From positions 1 to 57,470 of the IMG/VR virus record IMGVR_UViG_3300026097_001066: a DNA stretch of 57,470 bases. One strand, given 5' to 3'. Positions 44,001 through 53,166 of the stretch are shown piece by piece (positions within the stretch are counted from its first letter, which is position 1; each line of letters begins with the position of its first letter). The position numbers and the translations under genes were made by a program. The notes beneath the pieces are model-generated. The model did no database searches and had not been told where the DNA came from. It saw only the letters and a program-made list of their open reading frames with translations. The DNA is from a virus.

Positions 44001-47000
44001 CACATCACCAAATCCTACAAGGTTATCAGGAGCTTCTATGGTCTGCGATTTTAAATAATTGCCGTTATACGATCTGTAAATTAACACTTGATTAGGTGCT
44101 GAAGTTCTGTTATTATTAGAGACTACCAGTACTTCGCCATTTTCTGATACATCAAAATCTATTGCAAAAGCTAGAAGATCTTCTGTGGCAGATAACACCG
44201 TGCTAGAATCTTCTCCTAAAATTAGATCAGTGTCATTGGGTATGTATCCTACATATTCAGTGCGTTCTTCATCTGGTATCAATTGCCAGTCATTGTTATT
44301 AAAAGATCCTGGAGTAATATTTGTAGTTGCTGAATAAAGTTCTCCATTATGAAACACTACATCGTTTTCAATATAAGACACTGAGGTATTGAACTGGCCA
44401 GCAAAGTTTTTATCTCTTGCAAAGTCCCAGGTCCAGGTATTACCAAAGTTATCAACACCTTGATTAACAAAATATATTCTACCCCAAGATGTAAAGTCTT
44501 CATCATTGCCAGTTATATCTCGATCACCTGTGGCTTGTACAAAAAGTCTATATAAACTATTAAATTTAGTTAATTTAATCTTTGAGCCTAACTTAAAATT
44601 ATTCTGTTTTTCTGCAACCGAATAATCGTTGACTAAACTGAATCTGCCACTGCCTTCTGCTATATAGACCGAATAAAGCCCTTCGTTACTCAGACCGCTG
44701 GCAGTTCCTAAAACTGTTGCTGGGATATTAAATGCTCTTTGCCAGTCGTTGTTGTCTTGTCCTGGAATGCTGGCTGTTCTTGGTATACCAAGCACATCTT
44801 CTTCTCTGTATAACCAGTATTCGTTGTCAACAATGATGTCTTGGTCAGGTACAGAAATATTAGCTCCATTGCTTAATATTATTAATTTTCCAATTCCGGC
44901 ATTGTCAAATCCAAGACCAATAAACTGTGTTTGTCCCATAACCTGATCATTACGATATGCAGGATCAGGATCCCCAGGCGTTCCTAGATATTTGATTTCT
45001 GCATTGTCTCCGTATTGATTGCCTAGACTCCAGTCTCCTGTTACATCTTTTACAAATATAGTTGCATTCAGTGAATTTCTTTGATAATAGGCTACTGTAG
45101 CCTGAGCACCAGTTGTTACATCTTCAACCGTATCACCTATTCTAGGTTCGTACGGTTCTCCTGTAGCTGTGTTAAGAACTGTGAAGTCCAAATTGATATA
45201 TCCGTCCCATAGATCATAAACAGTGTGTCTACGATTAAATGTGGAATAACTTAGATTAATATCCTGTAAAACTGTACCAAATATATTTGTTGAAACTACA
45301 TTTACAAGAGTCTGGCTTCTTTGTATTTGTAGGAGATCAGTAGGTTCGAATTCAATTCCAAGGTCATCAAAATAAATTCTTGTTTGTTGTCCATCACCAA
45401 TTATTGTTGCAGTTTCTGCATTAGGATTTGTTTGCAGAGTAGTTCCAAAAAACGGATCATCCACTCTTACTCCGTTTACAATAACAAAGTACTCTACATT
45501 GTTTTCCAAAGGCTGTGATAGGTCTATATAATATCTTTGCAATAGAGGCATATAAAGATCAATCTGGTCATTGCCTTGATCCCCTGGAGTTATCACATTT
45601 AAAGTATCAGTTAACTCTTTTGGTGCTCTAACAACAAATAAATCTGATAAGAAAGGATCTGTGCTTCCGCCTTCACCGCCGCCCGGTGACTGGTACGATA
45701 GGACTTTTACATAACTATTCAAAGTGTTTTCACTGCTAATAGCAGTGGTATCAAAATCTAATATATTGTAGTAGAATCTATTTGTATCTGGTTGACCATT
45801 TGGAATAAAGTCAACATACACTAGCCCTCTGCCCTCGTCCTCAGTGGCGGAGACTACATCGTAATCAGGTGTATTAATCGCCCAAAAACCGCCATACTCA
45901 TTTGAGGTGTCTATGGTTTCTGCTGGAGCTACTCTTTCATACTCACCTACGAAATCACCTTCTGAAGTAAACAAACTATCTGCTTGTGGAAATTGACCAT
46001 TTACATCTTTAAGGTATATGGTCAGTCTTGCTCCTTCGAGGTAGGTATATTCTACTGTTCCAAACGCATTTTCTACTTCTACTCTAGATCCCACGCTTGG
46101 AACATTTGTCGAAGCATCAACAAACAAAATTGCATCAATCTTAAATCTAATTTCGTGACTGTCTGTTAAGAAAGTTTGATCGATACCTGATATTTCATTG
46201 TCAAACGGCTGTCTTTCTTGGATTACTGTTTGATCTTGATTGGCAAATGTTAACAGATTCCATTTTAATTTTATTTGATCACCAATTGCTGATCCTTCAT
46301 ACATATCTCTAGGAGCTCGTATGATTAAATGATCTGTTGTTTGATTTTCAAAAGGATAATTACCAGTTAATATAGTATTAACTTTTTGAGATTGAAATCT
46401 ATCAATGTCTAAGTTTTCAATGGATTGCGCTACTCCCGCAAAGCTTCCGAATACAATGTTAGATTCGGCTCCTTGTACATCTGTGACAGCTTGCCAAAGA
46501 ACTTCTTGATATTTTACTATATCACCTGTAAGGTAATCTGTTTGGGTTGCGTAGTTTCCTTTGAAATTAGTTTTAACATTGGATGCATCAGGGGAGCCTA
46601 CAACCAAATACTGACCGTCAGGTGACATTGCAATAGAATGACCGTACCTTTGGCTTGCATCGGCAACTCCGCTGGGCTCTAGTGTCTGCGTTAATTTCCA
46701 ATTAGAAGAATTGCTTCCTCTAAAATAAATGTACACCTTTCCGTCTTCGTGATTAGGAGCCCCGACTGCTAAAACTGTATTTGCACTGTTAGTTGCTAGT
46801 GCATAAGCATATTCTTGATCAGTGCTATCGCCTTCGTGATTTGCTACAGTTTCAAGTAGATCAAATCCTTGATTATTTTTTAATACCGTCCATTGTCTAG
46901 TGTCGTCGTCATCTACCCAAATAATATCATTGGCGTTAACGCCTTGTTGTGCAAATTGATTTGCATTTAAAAGATTACTGCTTCTTGCACTTGTAAATCT

Positions 47001-50000
47001 ACTGACTTTTCCTTTGCACTGTTCTATATCATCTATTTTTTCTGTGGTCTCAAATATAATTTTGTTCAACACCACATCTTTGACTTTATAAAAACTGCCA
47101 ATTGCTGCTGTGGTTTGAGTAATAATTGGATAGGTACTGTCCTCTACAGTAATTTCGGTGGTTATTAAATCATAGACTCCTAAAATTTCTCCTACTTCTA
47201 TGTCTCGAGGAGTAGTATCTAAAACAATTGTAAACTCGGTCTCACCGCCAATTACACTTTCTATCAACCAATCAGTGTCTGTGTGTTTATAAACATTCCA
47301 AGATACCCCTTCGTTACCTACCCAGATATAATCATTGTTTTTGCAATCAGAAAAATCGATGTCTAATATTGCATTGTAGTCAGATGCAATGTGCTGGACA
47401 TCTTCTGGATTAACATATCCACTGTTTTTAGTGTACCCGTCATTTATATACACTGTTGGAAACGGAGTGTGGTCATAGTTTTCTGTTTTTTGATAAACTT
47501 CAAAAGGTCTTATTCTATAAATTAAGTCTGTTTCTTCGCCTGTTGTTGTTTGCACTAGCTCAACAGGTTGAGGAGCCAATCTAAACTTTTCTTCATCTAA
47601 CAGAAACTCTATTTCTTCAAAGCCATCTGACACTCCATATTGTCCAGATTTAATAGCCCACTCTTCATAAAACTCTAAACTATCCTTTTCAGTATTACCC
47701 AACACATCGAAAAGTTTGGTTAAAGAATTTTTAGTTCCTTTGTCTTGTATAAATCCTTGGTAGAACTTATATTGGCTTACATCATCATTAATAATATTTG
47801 CTAGATAGTTTCTATTTTGATATCCGATCAAATGTTGTGCAAATCGTTGTTGCTCTATGTCAAAATTATCACTGTCTAGATCGTAAAAATCTGCAAATTG
47901 ATTTACTTTGTAATCAAAATTAGTTAACAGACCTGCTTCTGGTCGTTGTGGTAGTCTGTTCCATTCCTTACTGTCAAAAGATTCTTTGCCTGATATTTTT
48001 GTATCTGCGGCGTAATAAAATTCTTTGTATTTTACAAGATCTCCGATTGCATAATCTTTCCAAGATTCCCATTCAGATACAGGTGCTTCGTCAAAGATAA
48101 ATCCAGGAATGTTTAAACTTCCGTCCCAGTCTGCTGTTCTATAACCTAGTGCCCTAATGCGTTCTTGCCTATATCCCGGTTCTAAATCATAGATGATATC
48201 ACCAAATACTGTGCGATTATCTAATAGTATAACATGTTCTTTTTGTACTAAAGGAAGTTTAATCGAGTATATTCCATCTGCTGTATTTTTAGGTTTTAAG
48301 GTAAACTGGTTGGGATTTTGCCTACTTAAACTTGAAAATTCTTCAACTAATTTTTTGCCGTCAGCTTTGTATAAAGTATATCCATAGAAGCTATCAAACA
48401 CATTATCAACTGTGGAATATTCAGATATTAATTTAACTTGTTTTGCACCAGGACTTACACTTAAAACTGATCCGGCAGCCCAATTCTGTGTTGTCCAAAA
48501 CATAAATTCCTTGGCAGATTTTTTCCAATCGTTGACCGTTTCATCTTCCTCGTCAAAATAATCAAATACAAACCCCACTGTTTCGAGGTGTCTCTCATAT
48601 CCTAATAAAAAATCTACAACATCTTGAATTGTTTTGAATAAAGTGCCATATGGAATTTCTGAGACATTTTTTTCAAAAAACTTTCTTCTAAACAAAGCAG
48701 AGCGTCCGCCAATCAATGGCAGAGTCGGTAACTTGGAAAATTTTTCGATGTCAAATGCAGGAGAACTTGTATGCTGTTCTATGGTTCTATAATACGACCC
48801 TTCGTATTCCACATTTTGTCCAACTGTATAGGTTTTATTACTATCCCAGGTTACAAAAGGTTCAGATATACCGCCTACTGTAATAACCGGATCGTTGTCT
48901 AATGCAATAGCTCGATAAAATTTAAAAACAGGTTGTTCTTGATCGTAACCTCTTACAACAAACCCACCTGGTTGTTTTTCTATAATAACTCCACTGTAAT
49001 TTAAAGTATTCACCGGAGTACTAGTATTCAAGAAAATTTTATAATTCTCTTCCGGAATAAAAACATTGCCTTGATTTAATGGAGTACGACTGTCTAAAAT
49101 TAAATTAAATTTACTTTTGTCTGTAAACCCTCCAAGTTTAAATCCTATTTGATTGCGGACTTGTTTTATCTTATCTTGATAATTTTCAAAAGGTGTTGTT
49201 ATATTAGCGGCCATGTATCCGGCAATATAGTTTACAAGTCCGCTGGTGAATCTTTGTTCGGTTTCATTTTCTGTGTTTGGAAAAACTAGATCCTCTAATC
49301 TAATATGCGTACTAGTAGGTGAATAAATTAGTTCGCCTGCTATATTTCTAACTTGACGGAATCTATCAAATCCGACACCGAATAATTTACTCGGCTGAGT
49401 TAACGCCCAAGCAGTTATTAGTGCAAACGGATATTCTGAACTTCTTCTCCATGCTGTTTCTACGGGAGCTTGGTCTCCAAATTCGAAACTATTGTCAATG
49501 TTAGTAGTAATATAATTTTTAGCATAACCGGACGATGCAGGACTTAATAAATTGCCTTGATCGTCCACTGGAAGATGTCCAGTAAGTCCTGGTCGTTGAT
49601 ATTTTTTATCAACGGTAAATCTTTGATCTTGTTGTCTAATTACTCCTTTTTCTAAATCCTCCCACAATAATAAATTATTGCTGGTGTAAGGAGCAGGACC
49701 GTATTCATTTTCCCACCATGTTGGTTTAATTGTAAACCCGAGCATTTCCCAAGGATGAGTATGCGGACGATCTGTGTCGTATGCATGCTTGTACACAGCT
49801 CTCCAAAATCCAGGCAAACTATTTTCCTGCGAATCTGTCATGGAACTATAATTCCAAGTGAAAGAGTTAGATCTTTCAAAAGAATTATTTTCTGCATAAT
49901 CATCGTCAATTAGTTGAGTCCATTGAATAAAATCAGCTAGGAATGCGTTATTGATTTCTTTGGCATCAAAGCCGCCTGTTCTGTGCTCACCGTTTTTAAA

Positions 50001-53000
50001 TTCGTAAATGTCAACATAATTTACATCATACTCAATCTTAATGTTGTTGTAAATTCTACGCTCTAATTCTAATAATAATTCGTCGCGGAAATCATTGAAT
50101 GCTAGACTTATACTACCGTCGTGTCCTTGGATTACATTTGCAGTTTCAATATATGTGTCATCACTATACATTGTAGGTTCGAACTTTGGATACAATCCTA
50201 GTTTAGTAGGAGTCGGAGGAACATAACTACCATTTGTAGTTTCATATTCGTATACATCTACGATGTCTCCTACCTGCTTTGTTTTTGTTAAAACAATAAA
50301 TCCTTCATCGTTGAATGTGTAATCTTTATCATGTATCAACTGTGTTCCATTGAGATACACTTGCACAGCTTTTCTACTAGGTGTGTTGAGATTAAATACT
50401 TCGCTTAAACCAAAAAAGTTTTGACTGTCGGCATCTTCTATTTCAATTGTGGTTCTTTTTGCTGCACCTAAAGGTACCATATCTGAAAAATAAAACGGCA
50501 TTGACTGTGTTTTGTCTTTTACAATTTTTTGTAAGATTCTATCTACATGTTCTTTGATTGGACCGTCATATCCTAATTCGTCGGCTGTTTGTAAAAATAG
50601 TCTTTTAAATTTACCGTACTCTCTGCGAGCATACCTCAACGATTTTATAATATTTGCTTCTTTGTCCACTGTATGGTATAATGCTAAATTTAGAGGAGAA
50701 CTGTGTTTAATAAACTTCTTGCCGTATACACTGAGTGGACCTGCATCTCTTAAATTACTAACGCCCGGAAACGCTCCGCTAAAACTATCTAATTCTTCTA
50801 CAATGCTAGAAACATGATCATTTACTTCACCGAGAGTAAATTCTGATAGATCATTGTTCAATGGATTTTTTTCAAGATTACTGGCTATTTCATAATACCC
50901 ATTATTGTTTTTAGGTGCGGTGCTTTTTGTCTTTATAACAATTACATCACCGATGGTTAAATCGTTATTAAATACCACAGTTAAATTGTTGTTTGGCGTT
51001 GTTTGTATTACAAAGTCAGTGTTTTCAAATTTAAGTTCATTGTTAACATAAACTTTTATCCACAGGTCATCTATATTGCCACTGTTATCATAAACATCTA
51101 TATCAAACGAATTAAAAGAATTATCAAATACATATTGTCTAATAACAGGCTGACTGCTTAAATTTTCTGCCTTAATCCAAGCACTTTCTTTTTTAAAAGT
51201 ATTAATATCAGAATAAGATCTAACAAATCCTATGTTAGTCCCGCGGGTAAATAATTCATTTTCAATTTGATAGTTGAAAGTATCTTGTAACAAGTCAAAA
51301 GAAAAAGTTATATCACCAACATTTTCAATGGTTCTATAACTCAAAGGAATGCCTAACTCCGAGTCTATAGGACCTGTGCTTTGTTTATAACTAAAAATTC
51401 TAGTCCCTGTGAAAGTCGTTGCATCATAAACATCAGAGTCCTGATAACTTGATCCGTTTTCGTCAAAGACATCAAACAATGGTGGCTGATTTACACTTGT
51501 TTTTGATTGTGATGCGGCCCAATTACTTCCGTTATAATAAAGGATGGTACCGCCATAGGTGTTACCTTGTTTTACTAACACAGTTTCGTTTTCGTTAGGT
51601 TGTGTATCAGTAACATCTACTAGAGTAATTTGTCTATTATTAAACGATCCGCTTGCAAAGGTTATAAATTGTACTTCAAATATTCTATTTTTTACTAAGA
51701 TATCAGTATCAGCTGTGAAAAGAATTCTCATTCCTTCGGTAATGTTAACACCATCAATATTATAGCCTGCTGAACCTTCGATTGTAGAAAAAATATCAAC
51801 AGTAAAGTCGTCTACTAGATCAACATCATTTTTTGCAAAAGTACCAAAGTTAGCTAGTTTTAATCCAGCATTAAATTCAATGATTGGTCTTTTTGCTCGT
51901 TGACTTTGATCAACATTTATTGTTTGGTTATTTGCTCTTGCACTTTCTTCTATAACTGATCTATGAAACCATCTATTATATCTACTCCATAAATTTCCAT
52001 CTTTTGAAGCCCGGTTTACGATAAAATAATCTTTGGCTGATGGAAATCCTATAGCCTCATCAAACGGTGCCCTGTCAAAGCCTTCTGTGTCAAATTCAAT
52101 TGGCAGTGTGCTGGCAAACACGCTTGCAACATTCAATGAACTTTCGTTGATTAATTGTATGCTATCACCAACACCCTCAACATACCACTCATTGTCTTGA
52201 TAAATCGACGGCGTAACTTCACCTTGAAACTTGAGTTTCATTCCGTTAGATAAAGTAATGCCGTTGCTTGATGTATAAGTTTTTTTACCTATAATTTCTG
52301 ATTCAACATCTATAAAACTTGCTTCTTCAATGTTAGCTACTTTTATCAAGCCAGATGCATTGATGTCGTTCTCTGCTACATAATAGATATTGTCAGGAGC
52401 TTCGGATGTTAATTGAATTTCTACAACACCGTCTTCTACTGATTGCAGTGATATTCCTTCATTAAGAAGAAATTCTTCATTTAAATTTCTTTTAGTTTTA
52501 AAAGTAATAGGCAATCCGGGAGTGTCTATTTCAAACCTATACTTTACGCCTCTGTACAGTTTTAATGTAGGATTTTGTGTTAATCCATCTGGACTAAACA
52601 CATAGGCATAATTGTCGAGATTATCTGATAACTTTACTGTATATGTGCTGACAATTTCAGTGTTTTGACCTACAATGTTTATTGTTTGAGGGCCGTTTGG
52701 TAACCAGTAATATTCACGAAAGTTTACAAATTTATCCCAATTGATGTGGGGATTCCAGGCATAATATTCTTGTTCATTTAATCGACTATGATCATCGGTA
52801 TTGCCGTTAAAGTTTTTTATTTGATTAATATAATCATTGTAGTCTTTGTAAAACTCGACATTTCCTAGTTCGTCTGTGATAACAGCCGCAGGTTCTAATT
52901 GATAATTTTCTCTGCTAGAACTTACATCCTTGAGATAACTGTCATTTTGTTGATATGCTTTGGCAACTTCTCTACCAATATAAGAATTAATTTTTTCAGC

Positions 53001-53153
53001 AACACCTGGTTGCATTAATTGATCAAGAGTGCTAGATAAGAATTTACTGTTTACCTGTGTTCTAAAATATTTTGGTAGGTGTCTTTCAGAACGACGCCTT
53101 TCTTCGCCGTCTGCTGGTAAAGGAAATTCATTTTGATCGTTATCATATGCCAT
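38004..53153 (-). CDS. Giant 5049-residue virion structural protein
   Basis: One unbroken frame of 15.15 kb, 26% of the window. Visible modules: four CBM5/12-like (chitin-binding type 3) segments near 1435-1475, 1690-1735, 2198-2240 and 2918-2960 (e.g. YTVGQNVEYEGSYYRT, YAIGDLVKYKEFYYAA); FG-GAP/beta-propeller-like repeats near 2110-2195 and 2995-3190; Gly-rich GxGYxxPP repeats near 3600-3670 and 3960-4030; an IDDPLFGT/VDDPFFGT module near 2560 and 4260; and GDGST-type beta-sandwich repeats near 4390, 4462, 4547 and 4925. Its place after gp6 fits large baseplate-linked appendage proteins of marine T4-like phages. Ribosome binding site AAAGGTGA; 13 bases follow gp6. Confidence 0.85.
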   Translation of the reverse strand: MAYDNDQNEFPLPADGEERRRSERHLPKYFRTQVNSKFLSSTLDQLMQPGVAEKINSYIGREVAKAYQQNDSYLKDVSSSRENYQLEPAAVITDELGNVEFYKDYNDYINQIKNFNGNTDDHSRLNEQEYYAWNPHINWDKFVNFREYYWLPNGPQTINIVGQNTEIVSTYTVKLSDNLDNYAYVFSPDGLTQNPTLKLYRGVKYRFEIDTPGLPITFKTKRNLNEEFLLNEGISLQSVEDGVVEIQLTSEAPDNIYYVAENDINASGLIKVANIEEASFIDVESEIIGKKTYTSSNGITLSNGMKLKFQGEVTPSIYQDNEWYVEGVGDSIQLINESSLNVASVFASTLPIEFDTEGFDRAPFDEAIGFPSAKDYFIVNRASKDGNLWSRYNRWFHRSVIEESARANNQTINVDQSQRAKRPIIEFNAGLKLANFGTFAKNDVDLVDDFTVDIFSTIEGSAGYNIDGVNITEGMRILFTADTDILVKNRIFEVQFITFASGSFNNRQITLVDVTDTQPNENETVLVKQGNTYGGTILYYNGSNWAASQSKTSVNQPPLFDVFDENGSSYQDSDVYDATTFTGTRIFSYKQSTGPIDSELGIPLSYRTIENVGDITFSFDLLQDTFNYQIENELFTRGTNIGFVRSYSDINTFKKESAWIKAENLSSQPVIRQYVFDNSFNSFDIDVYDNSGNIDDLWIKVYVNNELKFENTDFVIQTTPNNNLTVVFNNDLTIGDVIVIKTKSTAPKNNNGYYEIASNLEKNPLNNDLSEFTLGEVNDHVSSIVEELDSFSGAFPGVSNLRDAGPLSVYGKKFIKHSSPLNLALYHTVDKEANIIKSLRYARREYGKFKRLFLQTADELGYDGPIKEHVDRILQKIVKDKTQSMPFYFSDMVPLGAAKRTTIEIEDADSQNFFGLSEVFNLNTPSRKAVQVYLNGTQLIHDKDYTFNDEGFIVLTKTKQVGDIVDVYEYETTNGSYVPPTPTKLGLYPKFEPTMYSDDTYIETANVIQGHDGSISLAFNDFRDELLLELERRIYNNIKIEYDVNYVDIYEFKNGEHRTGGFDAKEINNAFLADFIQWTQLIDDDYAENNSFERSNSFTWNYSSMTDSQENSLPGFWRAVYKHAYDTDRPHTHPWEMLGFTIKPTWWENEYGPAPYTSNNLLLWEDLEKGVIRQQDQRFTVDKKYQRPGLTGHLPVDDQGNLLSPASSGYAKNYITTNIDNSFEFGDQAPVETAWRRSSEYPFALITAWALTQPSKLFGVGFDRFRQVRNIAGELIYSPTSTHIRLEDLVFPNTENETEQRFTSGLVNYIAGYMAANITTPFENYQDKIKQVRNQIGFKLGGFTDKSKFNLILDSRTPLNQGNVFIPEENYKIFLNTSTPVNTLNYSGVIIEKQPGGFVVRGYDQEQPVFKFYRAIALDNDPVITVGGISEPFVTWDSNKTYTVGQNVEYEGSYYRTIEQHTSSPAFDIEKFSKLPTLPLIGGRSALFRRKFFEKNVSEIPYGTLFKTIQDVVDFLLGYERHLETVGFVFDYFDEEDETVNDWKKSAKEFMFWTTQNWAAGSVLSVSPGAKQVKLISEYSTVDNVFDSFYGYTLYKADGKKLVEEFSSLSRQNPNQFTLKPKNTADGIYSIKLPLVQKEHVILLDNRTVFGDIIYDLEPGYRQERIRALGYRTADWDGSLNIPGFIFDEAPVSEWESWKDYAIGDLVKYKEFYYAADTKISGKESFDSKEWNRLPQRPEAGLLTNFDYKVNQFADFYDLDSDNFDIEQQRFAQHLIGYQNRNYLANIINDDVSQYKFYQGFIQDKGTKNSLTKLFDVLGNTEKDSLEFYEEWAIKSGQYGVSDGFEEIEFLLDEEKFRLAPQPVELVQTTTGEETDLIYRIRPFEVYQKTENYDHTPFPTVYINDGYTKNSGYVNPEDVQHIASDYNAILDIDFSDCKNNDYIWVGNEGVSWNVYKHTDTDWLIESVIGGETEFTIVLDTTPRDIEVGEILGVYDLITTEITVEDSTYPIITQTTAAIGSFYKVKDVVLNKIIFETTEKIDDIEQCKGKVSRFTSARSSNLLNANQFAQQGVNANDIIWVDDDDTRQWTVLKNNQGFDLLETVANHEGDSTDQEYAYALATNSANTVLAVGAPNHEDGKVYIYFRGSNSSNWKLTQTLEPSGVADASQRYGHSIAMSPDGQYLVVGSPDASNVKTNFKGNYATQTDYLTGDIVKYQEVLWQAVTDVQGAESNIVFGSFAGVAQSIENLDIDRFQSQKVNTILTGNYPFENQTTDHLIIRAPRDMYEGSAIGDQIKLKWNLLTFANQDQTVIQERQPFDNEISGIDQTFLTDSHEIRFKIDAILFVDASTNVPSVGSRVEVENAFGTVEYTYLEGARLTIYLKDVNGQFPQADSLFTSEGDFVGEYERVAPAETIDTSNEYGGFWAINTPDYDVVSATEDEGRGLVYVDFIPNGQPDTNRFYYNILDFDTTAISSENTLNSYVKVLSYQSPGGGEGGSTDPFLSDLFVVRAPKELTDTLNVITPGDQGNDQIDLYMPLLQRYYIDLSQPLENNVEYFVIVNGVRVDDPFFGTTLQTNPNAETATIIGDGQQTRIYFDDLGIEFEPTDLLQIQRSQTLVNVVSTNIFGTVLQDINLSYSTFNRRHTVYDLWDGYINLDFTVLNTATGEPYEPRIGDTVEDVTTGAQATVAYYQRNSLNATIFVKDVTGDWSLGNQYGDNAEIKYLGTPGDPDPAYRNDQVMGQTQFIGLGFDNAGIGKLIILSNGANISVPDQDIIVDNEYWLYREEDVLGIPRTASIPGQDNNDWQRAFNIPATVLGTASGLSNEGLYSVYIAEGSGRFSLVNDYSVAEKQNNFKLGSKIKLTKFNSLYRLFVQATGDRDITGNDEDFTSWGRIYFVNQGVDNFGNTWTWDFARDKNFAGQFNTSVSYIENDVVFHNGELYSATTNITPGSFNNNDWQLIPDEERTEYVGYIPNDTDLILGEDSSTVLSATEDLLAFAIDFDVSENGEVLVVSNNNRTSAPNQVLIYRSYNGNYLKSQTIEAPDNLVGFGDVISISSDGTIIAIGLPFEDSKKLDQGQVHIYEQINGTFVQTQILNSPNNESAEIFGQYLNFDNNTLIVTGKNADSSETTTFDTNTTIFDNGFTTYKNYDNDSGVIYVYERINNTLVYAQTLSYTDSAVDYFGRNILIKNNHVYVGLPRFISQAGKQGSLVDYRRNEDVSLWETLREPKFTVNLEKIKRVILYNTKENELLQYLDYIDPIQGKVAGPAEQEISFKTYLDPATYTQGTSSVNVDNTNSWGEESVGRVWWDLTNAKFLNPYQGNIIFSANNWNTLFDSNTIDIYEWVESDVLPSQWDEIADTEEGITQGVSGKSRYGNAVYVQKQVYDSIAQSFTNKYYFWVKDKTTVPDVEWRNISVNNVAKLITDPASQGYRFINFISDNSFVLHNCDNLIKNKDVALSIQYWTIENQENNIHNQYQILTEGLESSFPSTDIERKWFDSLIGYDEQFRIVPDPNISTKQKYGILNRPRQSWFVNRFEALKQVIERVNGVLKENLIIDDKDITPLLESDPPPSTLTNLYDTTVDTVADLDFVGVARADRAVLTPVIEDGKITRVIIDNAGRGYLTPPTVTISGQGSDAVIQTSIDSLGKISGVTIINQGFNYNSNTVLSVRRFTALVINDETIQGKWALYERNSDTREWLRTESQAYDVTLFWDYVDWYANGVSEFTNIDYLIDESYELQSLDDDIGDIVKISNIGTGGWLLLEKIDEQDTPDYTVNYRTIGRQNGTVQFKDTLFDNSLSLVGFDSISYDTKFFDSQPTIETRIILNALKNNLLIDELAIEYNALFFASLRYVFAEQGYVDWAFKTSFVKAKHNVGELREDITFNNDNLPSYEEYLNEVKPYKTKLREYLSSYEKLDNTQSMVTDFDLAPAYNETFKQILPQTVRVVDNNIIGTNADLETYPNRHWLDNVAYEVTSIEIADGGSGYTFPPVIALEGGGGSGAEAQAILGNNGSITSVVVTNTGSGYISAPTATIEGTQTESGIPAQLSVIIGNGLVRSMHTAIKFDRISGTFQVTKLAETETFVGSGSKYIYQLVWPMDLRNTTIEVTVNGNLALSSEYTYYNVKDTSKGYDRYFGTIEFTTPPTANANIVVNYRKSINLLSAQDRINLFYDPSTGQYGKDLGQLMDGIDYGGVEVKSFEFSGISGWDTDDWYNGIWDTYDTTFDDEIFELDGSTLALDLAQPLANGVTYNIYKNNVRIDDPLFGTGNETNPNALLPSFIGDGQIQTINLGDYDIPANSGDVFVVRKIDSDGSFLPSPDSYDTIIQGGNLAYSTATGLNAEHINIDGDGFVTPMTSKGPEEVIPGQVLDTVDIQVYEQPIQGGGLITLRNYIGDGSTKTYNLGTEPLTEESLFVKIDYSIQPPSNYTVDYEAQTVTFDTPPSDNSRINILIIGISGNRVLDIDSFTGDGSTNDFLTNVRWRENLNYIATVNGEILPSILVESDDSFEVPENVVIRFAQPPAEDAKVNFALFEGETQNYSTVVIDEFEADGSTTAFELSRSLFESTPGNFYTIVKVNDQILNAGYNEIFEISSIREYQLKLYQIPTGTINAGEVEVYLNDEKLTFLQDWSFEGAGAFDPQQSLDTQAGSTIILKDDIGTTGDKLRVFVISNGEYRFGYFEDSTSDDYDAFVSTPGTLYLDDPYNIGDTITVYQFSNDKSQGIDRQNYDVIERTPLTLQSNDYYELRQLRTGLIPLRSKALDTQYVWVVKNGNLLNPSVDYNVTENRRYVKLVNGLEENDVIETIHFANVRLKNKFGWRQFKDMLNRTAYHRIDNSSSNILIRELNWYDRTIVLNDADNLPTPTNRLPGVVFINGERIEYFVKDGNELKQLRRGTLGTGVPLVHLTGTAVQNQSRDTVMPYKDETATTIFDGDETTNTFELDFTPSGVHEFEVFVAGRRLRKNAISAYQFEYTSNGEVISSIAQDSPEGDVILPAEFAVENNTLTLLEPPGVNQKVIIVRKIGKLWTDPGTPLSNADTDIGRFLRAKTVDLPR

Positions 53154-53166
53154 TAAGTGTCACCTT

